Part shown: positions 1 through 13,027 of the stretch, one piece after another
Layout of the letters: every line of letters begins with the position of its first letter
How positions within the stretch are numbered: the stretch's first letter is position 1
Assembly: GCA_013397865.1 (NCBI GenBank)
Contig: VZTI01003267.1
Location: 2,030,902 to 2,094,901 of the forward strand
Direction of reading: 5' to 3'
DNA: 64,000 bases
From: Struthidea cinerea
Lineage: Eukaryota > Chordata > Aves > Passeriformes > Corcoracidae
Translations under genes and position numbers: made by a program
Notes under the pieces: generated by a model
Seen by the model: only the letters and a program-made list of their open reading frames with translations
Database searches by the model: none
Told to the model about the DNA's origin: nothing

Positions 1-2356
1 CATCATGAAGCATGAGGAAAGCAAAATCTCAGGCTGTGAGCTGGTTTTGGCGAGGAGCAGGTGCAAACACTGCTGGCAGCAGCAGCAGCAGCTCCCCTGG
101 AACCAAGGGCTGGCACGAAGCAGCAGCTCAGCAGCACTTGTCACTGTCCCTGTGCTCAGTGAAGCTGCTGGGGCTGCTGCAGTGATGGTGGTACATGGTC
201 TGGTGCGTGGCAGAGAAGGGGCCATGAGCTATGGGAGATGAAGGCCAGAGCACCTGGACAGGTGAGGCCTCAGGACATCTGCTGGTAGAATCTGCTTGTG
301 GCCAGCCCAGTTCTCTGATATGGTTAGGTTTGTTCATGTTTTGCAGAAGCAGGACATTCTCAGCGCTGCAGTCAGATTTTTTGGAGGGCAAATCCCAAAT
401 TTTGGTGATTTTAAGAAGTCTCTCAGTCTCCAATCTGATTTCTCATGTTTATTGCTAATGGAGAGTCAGTTGCCTGCCCTACAAGTGAAATTTGTCCCTA
501 CACACCTCACCTGGGTTGCAGCAGAACAGTTAGAAAGTTCACTTACCACATATTAGGGCTCCTCCAGAGGCATAGCAAAGGCAAAAGGAGGAAGTTGTTC
601 TGTAATTACTCTTTATCTTGAATTATCTTCCTGTTTCTGTTTAGCTGGACAGGAATGTGACATTTCCATTCTAACCAGATGAGCCTGACTCTCACTTTTT
701 CCTGTTGTGAGAAGTGCAACAGGGGAGAGCTCTGTGTAAAAAGAGGCAAAAGAAAGGACACAAACTCACTAAAAACTTGATAAATAATTTACAGCTGTTC
801 CATACTTATTTAATTTAAGTAATTCAGTTTCCAGTGTGATTGCCATAAAAAGGTAGGAAGAGTCTGCATCTATTGGGATGGACACTCACCTCATCCTTCA
901 TGGGAGGGAGAGGATGTGCAGGGCCTGCTCTCAGCACTGTCCTGTTCCCATATCCTCTGATAACATTGTGTGTGCACGGTGTGGAGAATTGTGATTCTAG
1001 TCACTGCTGAAGGTTTCCACAGGATGTCTTCCCATTCATAAATGTTTGGAGGGGGTGGTTTATGCTATCCCCAGAAACTGTAAATAAAATTTGTTGCTGA
1101 CAGCTGTAGTTACAATATGTATTTCCTAAATATCTAGTCAGAATTGCTTTGGAAGGGAAAGGGAAGACAGACAAGCAAATTAATTACTGAGTTGTTACAG
1201 GTATTCCACAGATAAATACGATGACTTAGATCTTATTTAAATAGGTATTAGGTAATAGATAAGGAGATATTCCGTTTAGCTGTATAAAGAAAGACTAGAC
1301 CTCAAAATCACTGAATTTACATCTTGTTCCTCCTGCAGACTTTGGCCTTTCAATTACTTTCACCCACTGTCATCTAATGAAAATAAAGGATGTGCAGTAC
1401 TACGTTACCCACCGCCACATCCCAGAGAAGTACGGGAATGCAGGCTGTGTGGCAGGATTAAACTGGTGGGCTGGGAAGCAAGCAGAGAATCTCTGTACCA
1501 ATTTCAGATGCCCCCTTGCTGAGCACACAGAGTGCAGAAGCAGAGCCCAACACCATTAAACAGCAGCCTAATTCTAATGTCCACTCCTGTTTTCATCCCA
1601 TCCATTAGCCAAGGACATCAGCATACAAGAGGGATTCATCTCAGACAAGCTATGTGTGTCTAAGGGAACAGTGGCCCCAATCAGCTTCATGAGATTTTTC
1701 CATTATGAGAGCCACAGGCTGGAAAAACAGCATCATTAATTTATCAAGAGTTTGGATTTATGTGGTATTTCTAACCACAAAGGATGCAAATACTCTCAAT
1801 GTGTCTTTGTAGTTTAAGACATGCTGTACTGCTATAGAGCTTTGTAATTAGGCAGTGCTGTTTGCCTGGTGGCTCAGAACAGAAAGGGATGGTGATCCTG
1901 TTAAAGAGATACAGACTTTGTTCCTGCAGGAGAAATATAAAGAAAAACAGAACGTAATTACTCAATTAAATGAGCCAATAGACTAGGTTAAGCCCTGTGT
2001 TTTTAGTGAGGCTATCTGATTTTTTAAGTAACCAGTGTTGCCAAGTGTGAAGCTTTGAAACTCAGACACCAAAAAGCACTTCCATAAACCCCAGGGGCCC
2101 CAGTCCAGTGCTGGTGTAGGGGTCCAGTACATCAGCAGCATTTCTATATTTAGGTTTCTTTGCCCATTTTTTGATCCAGTATTGCCCCAGCTTGCCTCTA
2201 CTTAATACTTGAACTAACTGGGTAACCGCACAAGGTGTTATAGCTGGAGGACAAGGAACCATTGTTCTGCTTAGACATGAGAAAACAATAGTTAATGTTT
2301 CAATTTTCATTTTGCTCTAATAAGTTTGTCCCTAAGTCATGTGTAACTTAGTATTC

Positions 2357-2378
2357 TTGTCATATTTTAATATGACAA
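2357..2378. repeat. Perfect inverted repeat, 10-bp arms with 2-bp centre
   Basis: The left arm TTGTCATATT is followed by TT and then by its exact reverse complement AATATGACAA. It sits in an A+T-rich part of the presumed intron. A hairpin or cruciform is possible, but palindromes this AT-rich also arise by chance. No protein-binding role can be assigned. Confidence 0.7.
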
Positions 2379-3063
2379 TATTAATTTCAAAAAAGGTGTA
2401 TTAAAATATTTATTTTTTATTCACCATGTCTTACTGTAAGCCTATAAACATTTTAGTACCATTTATGCAGAATGGAATTGAGAAGTACAAAAATGTGCAT
2501 GCATACAGGCTTTCTCCATTTTGAATACTTGACTTCAACTTAAATTTGAAAATGTATATGCAAAAAACATGCACAAAAAAATATTAGATACAAATATTAC
2601 TAAACAGTATCATGTTTTAACAACTCCTGTTAGATTTGCTAACTGACGTTAAATTTACTTGGTAATTATTGCTGTAGCTAGTGGTAACCAAAATTTCATT
2701 GTTTCAGTTTAGTCTTCTATTTGGAGTAATTTTCTAGTAGCAAGTTTTAATCTTTGCAAATTGGGTGTAGAACTTGCCAGCTAGAAAGTTTGTGTGAAAT
2801 ACAGCAGTAAAATGAGCTTTTAGTGGATGCATTTCAAATCTTTTCTAGCATATCACATTATGCAGTATTTACTCTCCTGAGGACTACTTTTAAGCTCCAA
2901 AGACACTTGTGCTGAATTAATTTAGAAGAAAGTTAACACATACCCATGTTTTTCCTTCAAAACAGATACCCTATTTGCATATTTTAGCATCTAATTTTAA
3001 ATGCCACATTTATTTACAAAGAAATTATTTGTTCTAGTTGCACATGATTCTTCCTAATTTCAG

Positions 3064-3213
3064 CTGTCCGGATAGGCTGCATCCAAAAATCGCAGATGAC
3101 AGCTGCTGACAAGGCACTGCATGGCATTGTCATGGCAGGCATGAAGAACAATGGCCAAATCCAGAAGGTCTCCTACAACTTGAGTGATTACCAGCACTCA
3201 CCAAATGGAGTGT
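3064..3213 (+). other. Unassigned exon-like open segment (candidate cassette exon or exon relic)
   Basis: The segment is preceded by a pyrimidine-rich tract ending in TTTCAG and followed by an excellent donor, GTGAGT at 3,214-3,219, giving 150 nt. One frame, entered after two bases (first full codon at 3,066), is open throughout. It encodes about 49 residues of ordinary, non-repetitive composition, including the stretch MTAADKALHGIVMAGMKNNG. With these borders the exon would be symmetrical in phase (1-1). I do not recognise the protein. The segment does not fit GALNT18: the last exon starts in phase 0, and read in that frame this segment stops at its fourth codon. It could be an exon of another transcript, a decaying duplicated exon, or chance. 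The splice borders and the open frame are seen directly; function is unknown. Confidence 0.35.
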
Positions 3214-4394
3214 GTGAGTTTCAGGAAATCTGAGCTCTGCTTTTGGTTCCTCCTTTGCATTACTGCACCAATCGCTGCTTGGGTTCTGCATTCCTCAGCT
3301 GTGGGAGAGATAGAAGGAGGTTTGCCATTATTATTTCTGACTTCCCAGCTGGAAACAGAACTCTGTCCCAGTCAAGTCAGTAAAAGTTGCATCTTTAGTC
3401 CCAATGGAGACAAAAGCAGTTATGTATGTAAGCAAAATTTGGCTACCACACAACAGTCTACAGTCTGAGATGAGAAGACGAGAAAAATCTTCCCTTGGAA
3501 GTCAAATAAATCAGGATGAAAAAACCTGACAAGAAAAGAGGGTTTGCTATTCAGTGAAATGATCAGGCCATCAAACCTGGTGTCCTGAACCTAAAAGTGA
3601 TGACAGTATACCAGACGAAAAAAAAAAAAAAATCTATTTTCATTACTGTCTGAGTAAACTGCACAAGGTTTGTGCTGCAGCAGCAAGGACGTTCCTTTCC
3701 CAATATCAGTTATAATCACATTTGTGGGGTTAGTAGGGAAAAAGGCATTTTCAATAAGTCAGAGTCCCAAAGAGCCCAGCCTAAATTCCCATGTTGGAAT
3801 ATGCAGATCAGTTGAAATACTGGTGCAAATTCATTTCCTAATTTTCTTCACTTGGCGCTCAATTTATTTCTTAGTCTCTAGGGACTAGTTTAATCATAAG
3901 CATATAATGATAATGCAAGTATTTCTGTTTCTGGGTTAAAATCCAGTAAGCCTCCTTCATATGGAGCATTCAGATTAGAAAACTTAGGTTAATTAAATAC
4001 AACAGACACATCCCCGAAATAAAATTGTCATTCAGTATTTTTGTTTTCCAAGGGAGCTATTTCTCACAAACAATCTCATCTAAACCTCGTAAATCTTTGG
4101 AAATCTGTTAACATGTCTGGGGAAAATATAAAAATCTCAGGTTTTGTAATTGTGCTGAGAGGAGTTTCTTGTTTATCTGGCTGAAGATGAGTAGCTAGGT
4201 ATAACCTATGCTAAGGCTGGTAAATAACAATGTGCAGTTGTGTTCTTCACATCAATTTTCCATCTGTGCTACGTTAGAACAATATTTTCATCCATAGGGA
4301 GAAAAAGAGAAAGAATAAGGCAGTGAGGTACTCCTAGGCATGAACTACAGCTGCAAGATGTGGTTGTCTATAGGTTTGGACCCCACACTACCAG

Positions 4395-4840
4395 CAAGAC
4401 ATTGAGATGCTGGAATGTGTCCAGAGAAGGGCAACAGAGCTGGTGAAGGGTCTGGAGCACAAGGCTGAGGGGGATGGGGGTGTTTAGCCTGGAGAAAAGG
4501 AAGCTTGGGTGGAGTTTTATTGCTCTGTGTGAAAGGAGGTTGTAGCCAGGTCGGTGTTGGTCTCTTTTCCCAGTGACAGGATGACAGGAAATAGCCTCAA
4601 GTTGTTCCAGGGCAGGTTTAGATTGGAAATCAGGAAAAAATTCTTCACTGGAGGGTTGTCAAGGGAATAGGCTGCTCAGGGAAGTGGTGGAGTCACCATT
4701 CCTGGAGGTATTTAAAAGACACGTGGAAGTGGCACTTAGGGACAGGGTTTGGTTTGCTTATGGACTTGACAGTGTTAATGGTTGAATGGTTGAACTCAAT
4801 GATCTAAATGGTCTTTTGCCACCTAAACACTTCTGTGATT
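4395..4840 (+). mobile_element. CR1 LINE fragment, 5'-truncated
   Basis: The sequence matches the 3' part of avian CR1 as I know it. It runs from the 'vertebra' stretch around GTGTCCAGAGAAGGGCAAC at about 4,418, through AAAGGAGGTTGTAGCCAGG, GGAGGTATTTAAAAGACACG and GACTTGACAGTGTTAATGG, to a degenerate terminal TTCTGTGATT at 4,840. The + orientation is given by the 3' end lying on the right. It is 5'-truncated, has an internal shortening near 4,500, and carries many substitutions, so it is an old, dead copy in the presumed GALNT18 intron. No intact reverse transcriptase frame remains. Confidence 0.9.
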
Positions 4841-7800
4841 ATATACCAAAGTGATGTTGCTTCAAAACCAAACATGAAGGCAAAATCTAGGAATACACAA
4901 TTTGCTGCATGATAGATCACAAAATTAATTAACTAGATTAATTACCTCCTCTAGAAGACTGCCCCAGGCAATGGACAGTACTTGCTGTTTCACAGAAATG
5001 AGCTCTGTTCTGAGCCAACAGAACATTGTAAGGCCAGGAGGAGGATTCCCTTCTTGACCCCTGATGTGCTCTCTTCAAGAAGATTGAGGCTTGATTTGTC
5101 TGAATGATCATCTCAGCATGCCTAAAAAGAGTTATCAGCACTCTTAGAATTAATTCAGCCCATCAGAAGCATCCAGCCAGTCACTGAACATTGATGTCTG
5201 AGACAATGAACAGGTTTCCTATACTCTCATAAATCACAATAGTTGTTGCACATTTTTAATCTAACACTTTTTTCCTTAGAAATTTTGTTTACCAGTTCCT
5301 CACTGCTTTTCACAGGTGTTTGTACTTTTGAACACTAAAGGCAGGTCCTAATGATTTTCATTCCCCTCCTAAGCAAAGTCCTGGGTTTTTTTTCATGTTA
5401 CTATATTTTGTAATTCCCCACCATCTGAATATTCCATCACACTTCAAAACATCTTTGTTGCCTTTCTCTGTCTTACACTTTAAACATCTCGAAGCAAGCC
5501 TAGATCAAGGCAGATAAATCAAGCCTGAGTTGTTTGCAGAAATCATTTATATGGAATCTCAGAATGTAAGAGAAAAAGGTAACTTTTCTGAGCTCTTCAC
5601 AAACTGCATTAGTAAAACATGCAAATAAAGCAAATATCTCCAGCACTCCTGTCTTTTTCCTGATTGTATCAAAATATTGTTTCACTCCACAGGCAGCTAC
5701 TGCCTGGCACAATCAATGAAAAGAGAGATTGTTTAAAATCTGGTTTTTAGTTAGAGAAGAATTACCCTGCAGAAAATATTGGACGAAGCATTAATTTGGA
5801 TATTTTCTATAGGTCGAGTCTCACTCCAGAGGTGTTTAAAACACAGGATTTACCTATATCCAACTCTTCTCCTAGTAGAGGGAGCATAAAATGTAGCAGT
5901 TGTTGTTGTGAACTTACATAGTTTAGAGACACATCTTAAGTTCTAATTTAAACTTGGAGCACTAAGTAGCCAGTGAGCACTGGATTTGGTGGGCTCTGCA
6001 TATACTGTTTTCTGAATGGTACCAAGCAGGACAGCAGGAAGTGCAGGGCAAAGGAAGACACACGGGAGACAAGTATGAACATCATCCCTCACCAGCATGC
6101 ATCTCTGCAGCTTACTCCTTTGAGTTCTCAAAAAGGCAATTTATTTCTAAGTGACCTGTCCTGTTACTGGTTAGTCAGGTCTGCTGGGGTCAGAAAAACC
6201 GTGCACACCATCCTCAGCTGCACAGCATGAACCCAGTTTTTCCTTTCCCACAAAGGACTTGCTGGGTACACGTGGCTCTCAGAAGAACAGCATAACACAT
6301 CATCATCTGGATTTGCTGCCAAATAAAAACCAATGTGTTCAGCTGTAAATTCTGCATTTAGCCATAATTATCAGGGCTATGTAGTGATAAAGGATTCCCC
6401 TTTTAATCTGCTTTCCATTCTACCACACTCACACCCCCTCCCTGGAAACAGAGTTCAATAATTAATTCCAAAAATCACATCGTATACCTACAATACTTGT
6501 TTTTGCAGATGTTTTTCTAGCATGTCAGGAAGATTCCCTGGCCACTGCTGATATGCTAATAACTCATGTTTAGTTTCTGAAAAATACCTGTAGTCTGGCT
6601 AATGAATTCTACTCCAAAACTTCCATTTTCTTAGTCTTATCCCAATTTTCTGTAGTGAAACACATTTCCAGCTATCATATCCTGAAGAGCTTCTTGGTAT
6701 TTTAGTGAAGGCTTAAAATAAATTATTTTTAAGGTATTATTTTCTTAATCTTACTATTAACAGGACTGCGATCTGTTACTAATCTGTGATAAAACTTCAA
6801 ATATGTGCAGAGAAATGTTAGTGATAGGTATAAATCCACACACTCCATTTCTGATTTTTATGCTGTATCGCTGTAATTTGTTTTCTATTCCAGTTACATT
6901 CTCTGTATGAAGCTGCATTTCCTTGTGCCAGGTTTAATTGCTTTTATTTTAATACCTTAATTAACAGTATTGTGTATTTCTGCATCCTGGAGAGAGTAAG
7001 CAAATCAGACCATCCAATCTAGAGTAAACAAAACAGAAAATGATTGCACAGACCACTAGTTACTAAAAGCTGGTCTGGCCATACAGATGAGGCTGCATCA
7101 TTTGATTTGTCACAGCTGCAGTATTAAAAATTTGTTGCAGCATTATGAAAATGTAACATTTATGATCACGTAAAACCTGAAAACTCACTCAGATGTCTTG
7201 GGAGAGGAATGAGACGAAATTGTGATGTAGACATTAAACTGCTGGATGATCTGTCCAATCCCACTGCCAGAGCATGTTTCACAGTATTTACACACTGAGT
7301 ACCAGCAAGTGGATGTAAGTGCTTGGGTGGCTACCTGACAACAGAACCTGAGTGCAGGAGGAGGAAAAAAAATTGCGTTTTCCTTAAGAAATGGTTTGGC
7401 TGATCCCTGTTATAACACCATTTAAGTTTACGTTGTACATAGTAACTAGTTTTGTTTAGTATTGGAAACATAAATTCACATTTTAAGTGTATCTTGTAAA
7501 AATTCTCATTTGCTTATCTGCCCTGTAAATAAATATCTAAATAGCTGAACAAACAACAATACATTTTAAATATATAACCCTGCTGTATGTGATACTTCAT
7601 ATACACAAAAGCAGTTAAATGCTCCTTATTTTCACAGTAGTCATATAAAATACATTAGGAAGAACATCTTTGAGTAAGAGCAGCTAACAATATTCTTCAA
7701 TGAGAAATACTTCAATTAAAATAGTTCAAATTAATTGATGAAATATTTGAACAACAAAAGATGTGTTATGGAGCCTGCTTTAGTTACACCTGTTAGACAA

Positions 7801-10800
7801 AGAGTTGGAAAATTTGTCATGCTGCTTTGGATTCAAGGAGTTAATCAGTTATCTCTATATTATATATATACATCTGTATCCTTTATACAGCTATAAAGCA
7901 GAAAATCTAAACTGAATAACATCATCCAGTATTTCCAAGCAATGGGCAATACTGAAAATACATTTATTACTGGATGGGATAAATTATTCCCTTCTTCCTA
8001 TGAATACTTTCTTACTGCTTCAACATCCGTACAGCAGTGAATCACATAGAGGAAAAAACACCCTGTAAAATTTGAATCATTTTCTTTAGGATTAAATTTG
8101 GTGTACAAGCAGTCACTGAAAATTTACCCCAGTATTCTGGGGAAATGCAGGAGGAGATCAAGTGTTCTGTTTGGAGTGGAGATTACCTCATACACATACA
8201 AATATGGTGTATTATCACCATAATTCTTTGATTCAAATGTATCAAAGCAACAGTGAAGATGAGAGTTTCTGCCTCAAAGGCAGAGTGAACATGTAAATAT
8301 TTGAGGTCACTGATTGAGGTCCAAATAGAAAATTAATAGACTAGAGAATGCAACGATCTATACAGTAGATGTGATATGAGGCTGGATATACTTATTAACC
8401 TTTTAACACCTTTCTCTGAAATATCCATGTTTAGACAAGCAGGTAAGAGCATGGTTTTTTCTCTTTTAGGTAGAATAACATGAGCTTTAATGTGATGAGC
8501 AAAAAGCAGGTTTAAACTCTGTAAGGAAAAGTGTTCGCTTTAGCATAACTCCTTAAAAATAGCTGTCAGTTTGATTTTCAGTGATGCTGCCAACCTCCAG
8601 TGCTCATTTAACATCCCTCATTTCTACAAGTGATCGGGTCTTTTAGAGTGATCGGGTTTGGTAACTGTGCATCCACCACCCCTAATAAATCAAAACAAAA
8701 CCCCTAGAACAGTCCAGCAAAAACTGTCTAATTACTTTGCACAACCTGCTATTGCAAGGGTTTGCGGGCACATCAAACGGTGTTCTTCAGTGCCATAGTA
8801 TTGGATAAATTCTGCTTTAGTGAAAGACTGGGAAGGAAATCCCTTACGCACAGTAGAAATGGAGAAAGTACAATACCTCTAAAGGAAGCCAAAAGCACTG
8901 CCTTCCACTCTGTGTAACAGGATGTTGACTTGAGGTAGTGTTAACATTAAAAGTACACTTACGAAGCACTCGATCAGTTTTCTGTGTGTCTGAGTACCAG
9001 CAGGAGCTGAGAACATTTGTGCTTCTCACAGGAATTGCTTCAATTTGCTTTGCAAAAACCATTCAGTTTTCAGTCACACTTGTTAGTGCTGACACATTCA
9101 GTCTATTTTTTACAGAATAGTTGACCTGGATGCTTATTTATCCACTTGAGACTTCTACTGCCATTGAGCTGCCTCTCATCACCAGTGATCTTAATCCTAA
9201 TTCTGTTCAATTGTGCAGAATTCCTCTTGAAACTTGTTTCAGCCTACAGAATTATGTTTAATGTGTCATGATTAAAGGCATTACCCTAGGCTATCAATTT
9301 TTTGCCTTTAAATTGGAAAGTAGAGGTCTTGCCTAGAATGGGGAAAGGAACCCAGATGGGCAACTCACCTTTCACTGAGCCTGAAGTGTAGTAACACAAT
9401 AAACCATTTTGCCAAGCATGCAGTAAACCCAATTATGACAGTTTTATACAAGTTTGGCTAAATTCTTACTAAAAAAAAAGGCAAAAGATAATTAACTTAA
9501 AGGACACCTTTGCCTGCGTTTGTCTTTAGGGTTCCAAATGCTAATGATGACGACAGACTGCAGAAACCATTCAGGAATGCTGTAATTTGGAGGCCAAGCC
9601 AGCTAGAGGAGCAAAATACTATGTTAGCTTTTGCTGCCTCAGTCCTGCCTGCTCACTTCACTGGAGTTACTCAGTTCACGTGCTTTAATCCTTACACAGC
9701 TCACTAGTTCAGGCCTTGCAACCTGTATTAGGGGCACTGTCAGCAGCCCAGGGCTGACAGGACAATACCACTGTCCCAGGCTTGTACTGGGCATATGAAG
9801 GGGTGAAAACAAATGCAGTTAAGTAGAAAAATAACAGGAAATTTTAAGTAAGTACCATACAAACTTTCCTCCCTGTACTTCAGAGCAATTCTTTCACTCA
9901 CATGCTTGCTGAAAGAAGCTAAAGCTGTGTACACTGCATCCTCTCTGAGGGCTGAAGCAGTGGCTCTGCACAGGCCTCGCATCCCTTAGAAACAGAACAG
10001 CTTAGCTCCTAGCAGGGCTTGAGCCTTCATGTTTCTCATTTGTGGTTAAAAAAAGCACATCTTGCCAAAAGCGTCTGTGCTCTCTACAGCACTCAATTCA
10101 CACATATTAGCCACTACTTAACTTTGGTGTCTCTTTTATACTCCATACAGCAGCTCCAATGTACTCAGCAGGGTGGTTTTCAGTAGCCAATGCAGAGCAC
10201 TTTCCACACATCAAAAAGAGCTTCCTTGGCTTTTTATCTCTCAATTCACTTGTTTCTGTTAAATAGAAGCCAGATTTCACATCAGGGCACATCAAAAAGA
10301 GTGAAGGAGTGTGAGGGGGCTTTTTATATGCTGTTTTGGTTGCTTGCTTGTTTTGTTTCTCCTTAGGAGTGGCTTACACTTTGTTTGTGTAGCTGCCTGT
10401 ATTAAAGTGTTTCTCATGAATACATTTACTGTAACACCTAGGTCTGCTCTACAAGATTTAGAATAAAGGAAAAAATGCCATTTCCAGTGTGAACATCCTC
10501 CTTCCTCGACCCCCAAATCCACAAGGCATTTGAGCCCATTCAAACGAAAGAAACCCTTGACCACTGAAACATATGGGAATTAGGCAGAAGAATTCCAACT
10601 CTGCATGGTGGTCTTTAAATCTTAGTGCTGTGCCTTCCTCTGCCTGAGTTCCAAGTGCCATGCTTCACAAAAAATGGAGAGAAGGAATTCTGTGCCTCCC
10701 CTTATGCCAGTAAGTTAGAAATGACAGGAGAAGCCTAAAAGTGCCATGCAGAGAGTCATATCCCAAGTCCAGAAATCAGGGACGCAGTGGACCTGAACAA

Positions 10801-11302
10801 GTTAGTTTTCTAACCAGATAAAGTGGGACAACCTTCCTCAGCTTCCAGTGCAGGACCTGAGCTGAGGATGTCTCAGACACCGAAACTGGGATGAGGGACA
10901 ACCAACAAATGAAAGATGCAGAACTAGTTTACATAGCTAACAGCAACACAAGCTCCTCCAGCATCAGTTGCAAACACAAGGAAGTTAATCTCGATTTTGG
11001 GTTTAGGCAGAAACACCTGTAAGCTGTAATTCCCAATTCCCAGGTTGAACCCAGGGAGCTGACTGGGTGCCATGCAACACTGAGTCCCTGCAGTGGAAAA
11101 CCACATTCCACAGTTTTCATCAAGAATAGAAAGGATGTGTTATTCTAGAAGAAAACAAGATAACTGTTCCTTTCACAATGAGAAAATATCCATTTCCTCT
11201 GAGTTTTATATGTGAATAACCTAGGTCAAAGCTCGTTAAATTAACTTGGAGAAGAAAAAAATCAACTTCACTACAATGATCTCTAGAAGGCCAAAGTAAC
11301 CA

Positions 11303-11331
11303 GGGGAGTGAGGGGATGAGAAGGGAGGGGG
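11303..11331 (+). other. Candidate G-quadruplex cluster in intron
   Basis: Four guanine runs (11,303-11,306, 11,312-11,315, 11,323-11,325 and 11,327-11,331) are separated by loops of 5, 7 and 1 bases, which satisfies the usual four-tract rule. It lies on the presumed sense strand of the GALNT18 intron, so both the DNA and the pre-mRNA could fold. Folding is inferred from pattern only. Confidence 0.5.
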
Positions 11332-12063
11332 TGGATGTAAGGTGAGTGTCTGGGATAAGAGAACAAATAGCATATAATAAAGCTTTGATGAATTTTTCAA
11401 CCTAGTTTCTTCAAATTTCTTGTATGTCATGCAGTTTTATTGCTTTTGGATAGTTTGGGGTTTATGCTCCCACCAGACACCCAAATGTAACTGTTATTTT
11501 ACTGTTATTAATACAAATGTCAATAACCATTATACAGCTGTGGGGAAAATACAGTTCACTCAGCATTTCATCATGGAGGTGCATTAAAATGCCTCTGCAA
11601 GCCTGTCTGTCTACTAAAGTAATCAGTGGAAATTGTATCAAGGCTGCACACAGACCTACCAGGAGGATTTTAAGGGAGCCTCATGTTTCGAATTCTTGTG
11701 GATTATTCTAGAAATGGTCCCTCTTACCCAAAGCTATATTTAAAATGTGGAGCTTTCAAACCTAATTCTGTATTTCATTAGCCAGGCCCAAAAATTATTT
11801 TAGAAGTCACTTCTTAGAGAAAGGACTTGCTAAGCATTTGTGGTGGGACAGGAGGAGATCCCCAGCCACCTGTCTGAATGAAGCAGACCTTGTACTGAAT
11901 GGCACAAGCTGCCCTTGTCTGGGGAACAGCCTGCTCTGAAACAGCACACAGCCTTTCTGTGAGGTTTATATCAGTATCCTTGTGAATATAACAAAAGTCT
12001 TTCCCAGTTATGACTTTATAATGCAAGGTATAACACAGACTTAAAAAAAACCTATGAGGTGGT

Positions 12064-12096
12064 GGGTTTTTGTATGGGTTGGGTGTTTGGTTTGGG
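12064..12096 (+). other. G/T-rich low-complexity tract with four GGG runs
   Basis: GGG occurs at 12,064, 12,076, 12,081 and 12,094, with T-rich loops of 9, 2 and 10 bases. It lies about 930 nt before the last exon on the sense strand. It may fold weakly as a quadruplex, or may simply be the complement of the A/C-rich low-complexity tracts scattered through this window. Confidence 0.4.
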
Positions 12097-12989
12097 TTTT
12101 TTACAGCAACTATTTTTTTCCCATGGTACAAAGAAGCAATTTAAATGCTTCTGCTCTTTCCATACTTCAGGTGTACCAATCTCTACTGATTGCATTCTTT
12201 GATTTGCAGATTTAGCCAGTAATTCTCTACACAAGTCCAAGATACTTTAGAGAAAGCCACTTTCAGACTTCTGTGCAATTCCTCTACTCTGTGTATCTTG
12301 GAAGAAACCTCCCAGACACTAATGTGTACAAGTAATTTATTGCCTTCCTTAGACAGGAGAGAGGAGCAAAGAACCAACTGAAAACAGATTTAAAGGGGGA
12401 AAAATGTGATTTATGCATGACAATTTAATTGTAATTGAGATCTGTAGTTAACTGTGTGGTAGCAGTGATTTAAAGCTTGATGCAACTCAAAAGTGAATGC
12501 AGGGCTTTAATAAGGCAGCATTAAGCTGGGAATTGAACAGAATCAATACTGATGATTAGCAACAAAAGATTATAAAAGACATTTAGCATTCAAGGAATAA
12601 ACAATTTTTTGCATTTTTTCCTTTATACAGCACACCCCTGGCCAAAATCCTGGTTCTCTTTTGACTTATTTTGGTGTTCAGAAGGGCAACAAAGCCACAG
12701 AATTAGGGAACTGAAGCAAACAGGAAAGCTTTGGCTCATGGTTAAGATGCACGGCTCAAAACACAGCTCAATTCCAGGAATCCCATTTGCTGAAATGGAA
12801 ACCAGGCAATTGAGACTATTGCAAACTGCATCCGAGATTAAACCAGCCTGTGACAAAGGAACCTTCATTCCAAATCCAACACTTCCCTCGTCTCCAACTG
12901 GAAAGTTTTTCACAGTAGACAGACGCTGCATCGTTCTGTAGTTTATATTACCCCCCAGTAGCAATGCAACAAGTTCACAGTGTTTAACC

Positions 12990-13027
12990 CTAACACTTCT
13001 CTTTCTTTTTTTTCCCCATCTTTAAAG
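12990..13027 (+). promoter_or_regulatory. GALNT18: 3' splice site of the last GALNT18 intron
   Basis: A consensus branch motif CTAAC lies at 12,990-12,994 with its adenosine at 12,993, 34 nt before the AG. It is followed by a long T/C tract (about 12,997-13,023) and TTTAAAG ending at 13,027. Using this AG starts the exon in the frame that encodes the GALNT C-terminus. A second AG at 13,030-13,031 would remove four bases and shift the frame, so it is less likely to be used productively. Confidence 0.85.

Larger units (their letters stand above)
1..13027 (+). other. GALNT18: Presumed last intron of GALNT18 (5' end outside window)
   Basis: Everything before the recognised last exon lacks GALNT-like coding sequence. 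The preceding family exon, expected to end just before the Gly-Gly-Pro start of the last exon, was not found here and is inferred to lie upstream of the window. Open frames in this stretch are short (under 115 codons), with no domain I recognise and with comparable frames on the opposite strand. The stretch contains a CR1 copy (4,395-4,840), an exon-like segment (3,064-3,213), a 10-bp-arm palindrome (2,357-2,378) and guanine clusters at 11,303-11,331 and 12,064-12,096. The intron assignment is inference from gene order, not from a visible donor site. Confidence 0.65.

Noticed and set aside
12609..12964. Overlapping frames of 110 (+) and 113 (-) codons just before the GALNT18 last exon
   Set aside because: They mirror each other across the same intronic DNA, have no family resemblance, and the + frame ends before the acceptor without a donor. 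Chance open frames are the simplest reading.
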